From Saprospiraceae bacterium (GTDB taxonomy: Bacteria > Bacteroidota > Bacteroidia > Chitinophagales > Saprospiraceae): a stretch of DNA of 64,000 bases. Below, piece after piece: positions 56,232-64,000 of this stretch; within the stretch, counting starts at the first letter, position 1; every line of letters starts with the position of its first letter. The DNA lies in the NCBI GenBank assembly GCA_016720635.1, contig JADKKF010000013.1, positions 1 through 64,000 of the forward strand, written 5' to 3'. Both the position numbers and the translations under genes were made by a program. Below the pieces are notes generated by a model that searched no databases, was not told where the DNA came from, and worked only from the letters and a program-made list of their open reading frames with translations.

Positions 56232-58697
56232 TTAGTACGGATCAATGTCAAAAACAACCTTAGCTTGTCTGAATGCAGCAGTCCTATAAGCAATTTCAAA
56301 AAAACTGCTTTTGATATGTTTTAGAACTTGTAAAGTATTGGCCGTTTTCGGGGCTTTGATCACAAAATGTTGCAAATAAAACCCTTGTATTCGGGAAATT
56401 GGTGGCAATATAGGACCAAAAAATTGCCATTCTCCTTTTATATTTTTATTTAAATAATCCAAATACGTATCCAGCAAATCTGTTAGGACGTCCTTGTTTT
56501 TATGCTTAACTATGATTCTAGACATGCGAGAGTAAGGTGGGAAAAAGTGCCAATGCCGTTCTTTGATTTCGCGTTCATAAAATGATTCAAAATCATGCCC
56601 TATCACCCAACCAAACACGGGATGCTCAATATTCGCTGCTTGTATCATCACCTTAGAGCCTCCACCTTGTCTGCCAGCACGACCCGACACCTGTGTCATC
56701 AACTGGAATGCCCGCTCATTTACCCTAAAATCAGGATACGCCAAAAGCTGATCCGCATTAACTATAACGACTAGACCTACATTGCTAAAATCTAAGCCCT
56801 TCGCCAACATTTGGGTTCCTACCAAAATCTTAGTCAATCCTTGCTCAAAGTCACCTATTATTTGGGTTAATTCCTTGCGACTCCTGGTTGTTTCGTAATC
56901 CAATCTATTTATCACCACATCAGGAAACAAAATGGATAAATCGTTTTCGATCTGCTCAGTCCCTATACCTTTGAGTTCCACTTTTTCACTCAAACAAGAT
57001 GGACACTCAGGCACCATCGTCTCTTGATAACCACAATAATGACATTTGAGTTTATTGCTGTATTTATGATAGATTAAACTCGTGTCGCAATTGATACAAT
57101 GCGCTTTCCATAGGCATAATTGACATTCATAGATGGGTGCAAACCCACGTCTATTTTGAAAAATGATGACTTGCTTATTCTCTTGAATATTTGCATTTAT
57201 TTCTTCAAAAACACTGGCGGCAAAGACTCTTACCATCGTGTTTTTCTTGATTTCAGCTTTCAAATCGACCAACTCGATTTTGGGCAATTCTGCATCTCCA
57301 TAACGTTCAGCAAGGAGAACATAGCCATATTTACCATTCATGGCATTCGTATAAGTCTCGATAGAAGGTGTAGCCGTAGCTAAAAGCGTCTTGGCTCCAA
57401 AAAGCTTAGCTAGAACCAATGCAGCATCCCTTCCGTTGTATCTAGGTGCTGGATCCTGTTGCTTGTAGGAAGGGTCATGTTCTTCGTCTATAATGACCAA
57501 ATCCAGGTTTATAAACGGCAGAAACACACTCGAGCGAGGACCAATGATGATCTTTCTCCCCTGAAATGCCGCATGCCATATTTCGACACGCTCTTGTTGA
57601 TTTATCCTCGAATGATAAACAACGATATCATCCCCAAGCATCGCCTTTAATCTCTGGGTAAGCTGAGTCGCCAATGTTATCTCCGGGAGTAGATACAAAA
57701 CCTGACCATTTTCTGGAACGTGTTTGAGAATCAGTTCAGCGAATAATCTAGTCTTTCCGCTACCCGTGACGCCATGCAACAGTGTAATATTGTGTGTATC
57801 CCATGACTCAATGATCTCCGCATAAGCCACTTCTTGGATAGTGCTCAAGGGAGCTAGAACGCCATTCCTTTCCTTCAGATCACGGCTCAATCGAGATACA
57901 GGATCGACCACAATAGCCAAGATTCCTTTTTTGACCAATTGGTCTATCGTCGTTGGCTTAACGAAAGTCTTGTCCATTAGTTTCCGTTTGAGTATAGGAA
58001 TGCCCGCCCTCGTCAACTGTACCATTCCCAACAAGCAGCGAACTTGCGATTCATTTTTTATGGCATCAAAAACTTTAGTCTGTGCCTCAGGTTGCGCATA
58101 ATCCGGACCCCAATCTACAAATCTCGCCAATTTTGGCTTATAATTGTTTTGCAATTCCTCTTTTAAGCAGATCAATTTTTGATTTAACAGATTATTGACC
58201 GCTTTATAAACATTTTTTTTATTGAGAATCTCCTCTATGGTGGCAATTGGGATTTCCTGATGAAATGTCAGAGCTTCTAGTATCAAATACTCGTCATCGG
58301 ATACATCATTGGGAATATCTTCAAAGTTCTTAACTACGATGGTGTCACTGCTCAATTTTAAGCCACTCGGCAATGCTGAAATCATGACCTCGCCCAGATG
58401 GCAGGCATAATAATCCGCAATCCACTTCCAAAAATCCATATGTCGCTTGGTAAGAATTGGTTTTTCATCCAAAATCGCAAGTACTTCCTTAAATTTTAGT
58501 GAATCGTGAGCCACGGAATCGGTCAGATTATACACAATTCCGGCATACATCCTCTTTTTTCCGAACTGCACTTGAACTCTTTGACCTACTGAAATTAGGT
58601 TTTCCAAACTCGGGGGTACAGAAAAACTATAAGCCTGGCCGATGGCCAATGGCAAGATAACTTCTGCGATAACCAGTCTTTCGTTCGAATTTATCAA
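56232..58697 (-). CDS. priA: Primosomal protein N' (helicase PriA)
   Basis: 821 residues from a TTG at 58697 ('LINSNERLVIAEVILPLAIG' is where the family begins). The open frame extends to 58859 but that part translates the structured repeat at 58754 and is not PriA. Motifs: Walker A 'LLHGVTGSGKTRLF', DEEH box 'LVIIDEEHDPSYKQ', zinc cysteines in 'CQLCLWKAHCINCD', 'CHYCGY' and 'CPSC', and helicase motif VI 'VSGRAGRQGG'. It restarts collapsed replication forks. Confidence 0.93.
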   Translation of the reverse strand: MINSNERLVIAEVILPLAIGQAYSFSVPPSLENLISVGQRVQVQFGKKRMYAGIVYNLTDSVAHDSLKFKEVLAILDEKPILTKRHMDFWKWIADYYACHLGEVMISALPSGLKLSSDTIVVKNFEDIPNDVSDDEYLILEALTFHQEIPIATIEEILNKKNVYKAVNNLLNQKLICLKEELQNNYKPKLARFVDWGPDYAQPEAQTKVFDAIKNESQVRCLLGMVQLTRAGIPILKRKLMDKTFVKPTTIDQLVKKGILAIVVDPVSRLSRDLKERNGVLAPLSTIQEVAYAEIIESWDTHNITLLHGVTGSGKTRLFAELILKHVPENGQVLYLLPEITLATQLTQRLKAMLGDDIVVYHSRINQQERVEIWHAAFQGRKIIIGPRSSVFLPFINLDLVIIDEEHDPSYKQQDPAPRYNGRDAALVLAKLFGAKTLLATATPSIETYTNAMNGKYGYVLLAERYGDAELPKIELVDLKAEIKKNTMVRVFAASVFEEINANIQENKQVIIFQNRRGFAPIYECQLCLWKAHCINCDTSLIYHKYSNKLKCHYCGYQETMVPECPSCLSEKVELKGIGTEQIENDLSILFPDVVINRLDYETTRSRKELTQIIGDFEQGLTKILVGTQMLAKGLDFSNVGLVVIVNADQLLAYPDFRVNERAFQLMTQVSGRAGRQGGGSKVMIQAANIEHPVFGWVIGHDFESFYEREIKERHWHFFPPYSRMSRIIVKHKNKDVLTDLLDTYLDYLNKNIKGEWQFFGPILPPISRIQGFYLQHFVIKAPKTANTLQVLKHIKSSFFEIAYRTAAFRQAKVVFDIDPY

Positions 58698-58753
58698 GTT
58701 AAAAATATAGGCAAGGCAAATAAATTGCCATTTAATAATAATCAAAATTATTT

Positions 58754-58874
58754 GGGCGTGCCCAATGTTACACATTGGTCGGTATGTTCGTGGGTACTCT
58801 CGTCTAAACGACGAGATCCCGTCTCTTCCTTCCCGATAGTCAGTAAGAGACCAAGCCACTACCCTACCTCACGC
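58754..58874 (+). repeat. Structured GC-rich repeat, family 2 copy E
   Basis: GGGCGTGCCCAATGTTACAC, hairpin AATG/CATT, 'GGTCGGTATGTTCGTG', hairpin TCTCGTC/GACGAGA, GTCTCT pairing with AGAGAC, then 'CACTACCCTACCTCACGC'. Same framework as 22782-22906. It lies between priA and pnp, antisense to both. Confidence 0.65.
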
Positions 58875-58936
58875 TCATTGTTATAATCAATACAAAGTTA
58901 ATCAAGAAGGTTTTAAAAGTTCGAGATTTAAATAAA

Positions 58937-58966
58937 CAAAAAAGCCCCAGATTGATATCTAGGGCC
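58937..58966 (-). terminator. Terminator of pnp
   Basis: On the minus strand, GCCCTAGAT-ATCA-ATCTGGGGC followed by six T residues, 20 bases after the pnp stop. Confidence 0.8.
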
Positions 58967-58986
58967 TTATATGTATATTAGAAAAA

Positions 58987-61122
58987 TTACTTTCTTTCAG
59001 GTCTTGGCAATAATGCTTTGGCTGAAAGTCTTAATTTTCCAGTTCTGTCTTCGATTCCAATCAATTTTACTCGAATATGGTCTCCTTCCTTGAATTTGTC
59101 CTCAACGGCATTCAATCTTTCGTGAGACAATTCAGAGATATGAACCAAGCCACTCTTTCCTCCCATAAAGTCAACAAATGCTCCATATGGCTGAATGGTA
59201 ACTATCACGGCGTCATATTCATCTCCTACTGTGGGTACAAAGGTAATTTGCTTGATTCTGTCCATGGCGGCTTTAATTGAATCAGCATTGTTACTAGCGA
59301 TTTTTACAATACCTTTGTTATCTACTTCCTCGATGGTAATAACCGTACCCGTGGTTGCTTGCATCTCTTGGATGATTTTACCACCTGGTCCTATCACAGC
59401 ACCGATAAAACTCTTATCAATATGAATCTCTTCAATCCTAGGAGCATGAGGCTTAAGCTCTGCATTGGGCTTAGCTATTGCTTCAGCCATGCAGTCAATG
59501 ATATGTAACCTTCCTACTCTAGCTTGCTCTAAAGCTTGTTCCAATTGCTCATATGGCAATCCATCAATTTTGATGTCCATTTGGCAACCCGTTATACCGT
59601 TTACGGTACCCGTTACTTTGAAGTCCATATCACCTAATGCGTCTTCGTCACCAAGTATATCGGACAAAATGGCAATTTTACCAGCTTCGGCGATCATACC
59701 CATTGCAATACCAGCTACAGGTGCTTTAATTTGAATCCCACCATCCATCAATGCCATGGATCCAGCACAAACGGTCGCCATGGAAGATGAACCATTCGAT
59801 TCAAGGATATCAGAAACGATACGGATTGTATATGGATTGTCGGGCATAACCTTTTTAATAGATCTAGCCGCAAGGTTAGCATGCCCTACCTCTCTACGTC
59901 CTGGGCCTCTATTAGGCTTTACCTCTCCTACAGAAAATCCTGGAAAATTGTAATGCAACAAGAATTTTTCCATAGATTGAACCAAGGCCGTATCATAAAT
60001 GGCTTCGTCCAATTTTGAGCCTAAAGTCAAAGTGGTCAAAGCTTGGGTTTCACCTCTATTGAATATCGCGCTTCCGTGTGCAGCAGGCAGATAGCCAACT
60101 TCACACCATATCGGGCGTATATCCTTATTGCCTCTACCATCTAATCTACTACCTGTGTCCAAAATCACACCGCGAACCAATTTTTTCTTGTATTTATCAT
60201 AATACATATCAAGAAACTTGGCATTTTCTACGACATAGTCTTCTCCTTTCAAGTTGGTTAAAACCTCAATCATTTCGGTTTTAATTTCCTTAAATTTATT
60301 TTTTCTAAATGTCTTATCAGTAGCTTGTGTAGCCAAAGATTTAATTTTCTCCGCACAATACTCTACAACTATGTTTTCGATTTCTTCATTGACAAGTGCT
60401 TCTGGAACTTCTCTTTTTACAAGAGCCTTTTCTCCAACCATTTCAGCCAAAGCCAATTGAGCCTCTATTTGCACTTTGATGGCTTCATGGCCAATTTTTA
60501 TAGCTTCGATCAATTCTTTTTCGCTACACTCATTCGCTTCACCTTCTACCATCGTTACATCTTTCATGGTTGCAGCCACGATGATATCTAGAGTAGCACT
60601 AGACAAAGCAGAACGCATTGGATTTACGATGTATTCACCACCAATTTTGGCAACTCTTACTTCAGATATTGGTCCTTCCCAAGGAATATTAGAAACTGCG
60701 ATAGCTGAAGAGGCAGCTAGAGCCACTAAAGCATCAGGCATGGTCTCTTTATCACCACTGATCAATTGGATATTCACTTGAGTTTCAAATCTATATGTAT
60801 CGGCGAACAAAGGCCTAATCGCCCTATCCACCAAACGACAAATTAACACTTCATAGTCCGATAGTTTGGTTTCTCTTCTAAAAAAGTTACCAGGAATTCT
60901 TCCACCAGCGGCAAATTTTTCTTGATAATCGACAGAAAGTGGGAAAAAACTTTGATCAGGCTTGGTTTCAGTAGATGAAACAACCGTAGCCAAAAGCATG
61001 GTGTCACCAGCTCTTACGACAACAGAACCATCTGCTTGAGTAGCCAATTTACCGGTTTCTATGGTAATCTCTCTGCCATCGGGCAAGGAGAATGATTTTG
61101 AAATTGGATTTCTTGCTCCCAT
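58987..61122 (-). CDS. pnp: Polynucleotide phosphorylase
   Basis: 711 residues. Two RNase PH domains (~1-220 and ~310-545: 'GGRIPGNFFRRETKLSDYEV' and 'EVGYLPAAHGSAIFNRGETQ'), a KH domain ('IGAVIGPGGKIIQEMQATTG') and an S1 domain ('YDAVIVTIQPYGAFVDFMGG'). It degrades RNA from the 3' end with phosphate. It lies downstream of rpsO, the usual pairing, with a terminator-like stem between them. Confidence 0.97.
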   Translation of the reverse strand: MGARNPISKSFSLPDGREITIETGKLATQADGSVVVRAGDTMLLATVVSSTETKPDQSFFPLSVDYQEKFAAGGRIPGNFFRRETKLSDYEVLICRLVDRAIRPLFADTYRFETQVNIQLISGDKETMPDALVALAASSAIAVSNIPWEGPISEVRVAKIGGEYIVNPMRSALSSATLDIIVAATMKDVTMVEGEANECSEKELIEAIKIGHEAIKVQIEAQLALAEMVGEKALVKREVPEALVNEEIENIVVEYCAEKIKSLATQATDKTFRKNKFKEIKTEMIEVLTNLKGEDYVVENAKFLDMYYDKYKKKLVRGVILDTGSRLDGRGNKDIRPIWCEVGYLPAAHGSAIFNRGETQALTTLTLGSKLDEAIYDTALVQSMEKFLLHYNFPGFSVGEVKPNRGPGRREVGHANLAARSIKKVMPDNPYTIRIVSDILESNGSSSMATVCAGSMALMDGGIQIKAPVAGIAMGMIAEAGKIAILSDILGDEDALGDMDFKVTGTVNGITGCQMDIKIDGLPYEQLEQALEQARVGRLHIIDCMAEAIAKPNAELKPHAPRIEEIHIDKSFIGAVIGPGGKIIQEMQATTGTVITIEEVDNKGIVKIASNNADSIKAAMDRIKQITFVPTVGDEYDAVIVTIQPYGAFVDFMGGKSGLVHISELSHERLNAVEDKFKEGDHIRVKLIGIEDRTGKLRLSAKALLPRPERK

Positions 61123-61189
61123 GAAAGGATTGTTTTTGTATTTCCTAAGAAATAATGAAAGAATAAATTGAATAGATCTGCAAAATAAA

Positions 61190-61218
61190 AAAGTGTTTCC
61201 TTGGGGAAGGAAACACTT
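61190..61218 (-). terminator. Stem-loop between rpsO and pnp
   Basis: Perfect 12-bp stem AAGTGTTTCCTT / AAGGAAACACTT with a GGGG loop and an A/T tract on both sides. In many bacteria this spot is an RNase III processing site that regulates pnp; here it also fits a terminator. Confidence 0.8.
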
Positions 61219-61227
61219 TTACAATAA

Positions 61228-61503
61228 TTACTTTCTTATACCTAATGCTTCGATCAGAGAACGATATTTTAGAATATCTTTATTCTGTAAATAGTGAAGC
61301 AATCTTTTTCTTTTTCCAACCAAAGTCAACAAGGTTCTTTTGCAAGAATGATCTTTGGCATTTTTTTTCAAATGCTCGGAAAGGCTTTGGATTCTATAAG
61401 TAAATAAAGCGATCTGTGACTCAACAGATCCAGAATTTTGTGCACTTCCACCGTGTTTGGCGAAAATCTCATGCACTTTTTCTTTTGATAAATAAATGGC
61501 CAT
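61228..61503 (-). CDS. rpsO: 30S ribosomal protein S15
   Basis: 91 residues, normal length. 'GSVESQIALFTYRIQSLSEH' and 'KKNAKDHSCKRTLLTLVGKR' are the 16S rRNA-binding helices of S15. A TACATTTG box at 61570-61563 (minus strand), 60 bases upstream of the start, is the likely -7 element. Confidence 0.97.
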   Translation of the reverse strand: MAIYLSKEKVHEIFAKHGGSAQNSGSVESQIALFTYRIQSLSEHLKKNAKDHSCKRTLLTLVGKRKRLLHYLQNKDILKYRSLIEALGIRK

Positions 61504-61688
61504 TTTTTTATTAAATTATTAAGTTAACCAATAGTGATCTCAAGGATCAGTTTTAGCGAGTGCAAATGTACAATTATTATCTGATTTTTTGTTATTAATT
61601 ACATTATAATTGCCAATATTTACTTGATATAATACATTTTATCTCTGTTAGCTTAAGTTTTTGCAAGGCCTATATCTTGTAATGCTGG

Positions 61689-61982
61689 TTAAATAACATT
61701 TTGAGGAAGTGAACTCAAATAAACAAAATCAGGGCAAATATCGAATTCGGTCGGAATAAGTTTCCCATCTAAGGTTTTGATTTCAGCAATTCCATCCCAA
61801 TAAAGTTGACCAAATTCGCCTATTTTTACAGTTTTAAAAACAGATTTATCATAAACCTTCTTAGAGTATTTTCCATTTTTATCTATAATACTAGTAATAT
61901 CCAAATCTCTGACCTCTCCGTTATCAAATTCACAACGAATGATGAAATTCTCCAAAACTTGAATTTTTCTAATTTTTCTCAT
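61689..61982 (-). CDS. DUF2442 protein
   Basis: 97 residues: 'IQVLENFIIRCEFDNGEVRD', 'FGQLYWDGIAEIKTLDGKLI' and 'DICPDFVYLSS' match DUF2442 (NAD-binding-like small domain). Its ATG overlaps the TAA of the DUF4160 gene, the usual DUF4160-DUF2442 pair, which behaves like a toxin-antitoxin or regulatory module in many genomes (function unproven). Confidence 0.85.
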   Translation of the reverse strand: MRKIRKIQVLENFIIRCEFDNGEVRDLDITSIIDKNGKYSKKVYDKSVFKTVKIGEFGQLYWDGIAEIKTLDGKLIPTEFDICPDFVYLSSLPQNVI

Positions 61983-62230
61983 TATCTCAATGGTTCTATT
62001 TTATGAAATTCTTTCGAATCCCACATCCTCAACAACTCAACTTTATGAATTTCAGCCCATGCACTAACTAATTTAAACTTGCTTACAGGTAAATCACCAT
62101 CAAGGATATTTCCATTACTGATCAGAATATTAGCTTCAAAGTCATTCTATTTAACTTTAAAATGTGGGGGATTGTGATCTTTAAAAAACATATAAATGAT
62201 TACACCATAAAATCTACTAATTTCTGGCAT
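61982..62230 (-). pseudogene. DUF4160 protein with an in-frame stop
   Basis: ATG 62230: 'MPEISRFYGVIIYMFFKDHN' then 'PPHFKVK', a TAG at codon 28 (62149-62147), then 'NDFEANILISNGNILDGDLP' and 'LVSAWAEIHKVELLRMWD' to the TAA at 61984-61982. Homologues normally have Tyr or a similar residue at this place, so the TAG probably comes from a single change of a TAT/TAC codon. 82 codons, full length otherwise. It overlaps the DUF2442 start by one base. Confidence 0.75.
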
Positions 62231-62401
62231 AGAATGTAATTTTGTACCAAAGATATATCATTCAAAGCACTTTTCAAAGGTATTTTCTACAAAATACTTA
62301 CATATATTCATGTAAATTTCTTTCCAATAATTAGTAGCCAAACCCACAATCAGTGAAAAGTAAATTGTAATAGCTTGTATTTCAATCTGTGGAATCCCTT
62401 A

Positions 62402-64000
62402 TTATCTAGTTTTGATAATTTTCTTGGTAATTCTGGTATTGTTGGTCTGAATTTTAATGAAATAAACTCCTGGTGAGAAATCACGTAGATTTAATTTTAG
62501 TGCATCATAAACTGAATATTCAATTTCAGCTTTATTCCACCTAGTACCATTGGCAGCAATTATTTCTACATTTTGAATCAAATCATTTTTAAAGCCAGAG
62601 ACAATGCACCAGTCACTTGTGATTGGATTGGGGTAGCAAATAATATCAGTATTTCCTTCAGTGCCAGTATCCAAAAGTGGATCCGAACCTTCATCTCCAA
62701 AGAACTCCGTGCTAACCGTTCCTAAAAAGATGGTAACGTAAGGATTAGAACAAGTCTGGGTATTATCCAACTTAAAGGATAATTTATTTCTACCGTTGAA
62801 CATATGCTCTGCAACCAAAATATTAAAAGCACCATTTTGATCTTGAGCTCCAGGGATGAAGTGAAAAGTGCTATTTATCATTTTGTAGTCTCTTCCTTCT
62901 ATAACTCCAGGCATATCCATCGGACTCAAGGTTGCTTTGGTTATTGGCGTGTGAAAATTTCTATAAAATTTGATTGGGATTTCTACTTTGTAGAAATTTT
63001 TATTTGAATTTGAATTGTAGTTCTGGTTATGGTCTAAAGGATATGCTCGCATGAGTTTGCTGGTTAAAACTATTCTATTGTCCAATGGTCTCAGAACATC
63101 ATATTTTTCAAGATTAGGTTGAATAAATTGTTTTGACAAATCTGACCAGACATTCAAGTTTGCGATCACTGGTCTCATTATGGTCATGCTAGTGATAGGA
63201 TCGTGCAATGCTCCAAGATTGTGCCCAATCTCATGTGTAGCTAATACACTAAGGTGATATCCCGCTGTATTGCCCGTGTAATCTTGCAACAAATGGTATT
63301 TTGTTTCCTTGCCAATCCCATCTCTAAATGCCATACCAATAACGGAGCCGTCCAAATCTCGACGTGTCCATAACTGTCCTAAATCAAAAGGAACGTTCCC
63401 AATCCCATATTCATTGGCCCAAAATCTAAAGTTCTGAATGAGAACTATTGGGTTTGTTGTCGATGTCAAACTGACTTCTAAGGGATCAGAACTGCTCGTA
63501 GCTATATAGTGGCTAACAATTTTAAATTGGATACCATCTTTAAATTCATTGTCATAAAGCAATTGAACATTATTCATTACAGCTAGTGCAAACATTTGGG
63601 TATTTTGAATGCTCCCTTTGTGACTATACATCGAATAATCGCTCACAATAGCAAGTTCTAATTCTAGCCCGCATGTAGGCTCAATTGTATTGGTTCTTTG
63701 CTGGAGCGCTACTTCGAATTCCTCTTTAGTATGAGTGGCAGCGCATCCTGAATACTTAGAATTAACGATAACATTTTTTACATTGTAAAGGACGTACTTA
63801 TCATTTTCTGCATTGGGCACGAAATTTTTCAAAGGCTCAAGATAGAACTGTTCGCCGTCGATTAAGAACAATCCAACAGCCGAATTTTGACCTATTGTTA
63901 CAGCAAATTGTTTTTCGTTATCGCCATCAAGTATCCCGCGATAGCTATTAGACTCTGATAAAAACCTTGACTCTACAGCTCCATGGTCCTGAAAAGAAAG
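62402..64000 (-). CDS. Reprolysin-like metalloprotease with T9SS domain, partial
   Basis: At least 532 residues; the frame stays open to the window edge, so the 5' end is missing. The propeptide region ('YRGILDGDNEKQFAVTIGQN') is followed by a zinc metalloprotease domain of M12B type with 'THEIGHNLGALHD' (HExxHxxGxxHD), a beta-sandwich, and a type A sorting domain ('IICYPNPITSDWCIVSG', 'GVYFIKIQTNNTRITKK'). It would be exported by type IX secretion and degrade proteins outside the cell. The shorter start at 63871 is not the true start. Confidence 0.88.
   Translation of the reverse strand, partial: LSFQDHGAVESRFLSESNSYRGILDGDNEKQFAVTIGQNSAVGLFLIDGEQFYLEPLKNFVPNAENDKYVLYNVKNVIVNSKYSGCAATHTKEEFEVALQQRTNTIEPTCGLELELAIVSDYSMYSHKGSIQNTQMFALAVMNNVQLLYDNEFKDGIQFKIVSHYIATSSSDPLEVSLTSTTNPIVLIQNFRFWANEYGIGNVPFDLGQLWTRRDLDGSVIGMAFRDGIGKETKYHLLQDYTGNTAGYHLSVLATHEIGHNLGALHDPITSMTIMRPVIANLNVWSDLSKQFIQPNLEKYDVLRPLDNRIVLTSKLMRAYPLDHNQNYNSNSNKNFYKVEIPIKFYRNFHTPITKATLSPMDMPGVIEGRDYKMINSTFHFIPGAQDQNGAFNILVAEHMFNGRNKLSFKLDNTQTCSNPYVTIFLGTVSTEFFGDEGSDPLLDTGTEGNTDIICYPNPITSDWCIVSGFKNDLIQNVEIIAANGTRWNKAEIEYSVYDALKLNLRDFSPGVYFIKIQTNNTRITKKIIKTR

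Noticed and set aside
58698..58859. N-terminal extension of PriA
   Set aside because: It translates the structured repeat and adds no PriA-like sequence; family homology begins at the TTG at 58697.
59077..60781. Several plus-strand open frames opposite pnp
   Set aside because: Antisense shadows of a strongly conserved gene; no domain or start context.

Overview
The window looks like a chromosomal piece of a Bacteroidota bacterium, most likely of the Saprospiria/Chitinophagia side (inference). The evidence is AT-rich DNA, TAnnTTTG-type promoter -7 boxes, type IX secretion C-terminal sorting domains of both kinds (classical in three proteins, the gliding-associated type in one), a BatD pair, a 9-residue tmRNA tag of the Bacteroidota form, and the order ftsX / DUF3098 / uppP / truB.

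Region 1 (1-19.2 kb, all minus strand) is accessory. It holds an array of secreted paralogues related to DUF6624 (21-1091, 1290-2058, 5065-5988, 6015-6953, 8047-9064, 16257-17055), an Rpn-type nuclease and a lipoprotein. Interleaved is a 'grasp-with-spasm' ribosomal-peptide locus: a leader-peptide gene (17018-17122), an ATP-grasp maturase (15278-16260), a small overlapping ORF (15127-15300), a SPASM maturase (14045-15154), a C39-peptidase ABC exporter and an HlyD adaptor. The core of the precursor peptide appears to have been replaced by a DUF6624 body lying one base out of frame, and the ATP-grasp gene carries two frameshifts. Two ~310-bp direct repeats flank a small secreted cysteine-peptide gene next to this locus.

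Region 2 (19.6-33.3 kb) is mostly housekeeping: MlaD-like protein, CCA-adding enzyme, UbiX, dihydrolipoyl dehydrogenase, FKBP isomerase, RecR, a glycosyltransferase fusion, S9 peptidase, ElaA, HemB and enolase. The divergent ElaA and HemB genes both seem to lack normal 5' ends.

Region 3 (33.3-37.7 kb) is a cassette-like island of short orphan plus-strand genes (acetyltransferase, unpaired HigA-type antitoxin, two secreted proteins, one lipoprotein) separated by long non-coding stretches with short direct repeats and a palindromic element. No integrase is visible.

Region 4 (37.7-64 kb) holds a T9SS-sorted SGNH esterase, the ftsX-DUF3098-uppP-truB operon, a large gliding-type sorted adhesin, an ATP-grasp/amidotransferase pair, a candidate ether-lipid pair (AGMO-like monooxygenase plus lysoplasmalogenase), CsaA, a GlsB-family membrane protein, two BatD-type proteins, a broken T9SS protein, ssrA (tmRNA), priA, pnp, rpsO, a DUF4160/DUF2442 pair with a nonsense codon, and the 3' part of a reprolysin-like metalloprotease running off the right edge.

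Two families of GC-rich structured intergenic repeats are scattered through the window (three copies and two copies). At least nine genes carry single-base frameshifts or stops, several in or beside homopolymers and one in a core gene (uppP). Some are therefore probably assembly errors, while those in the paralogue array may be true decay.
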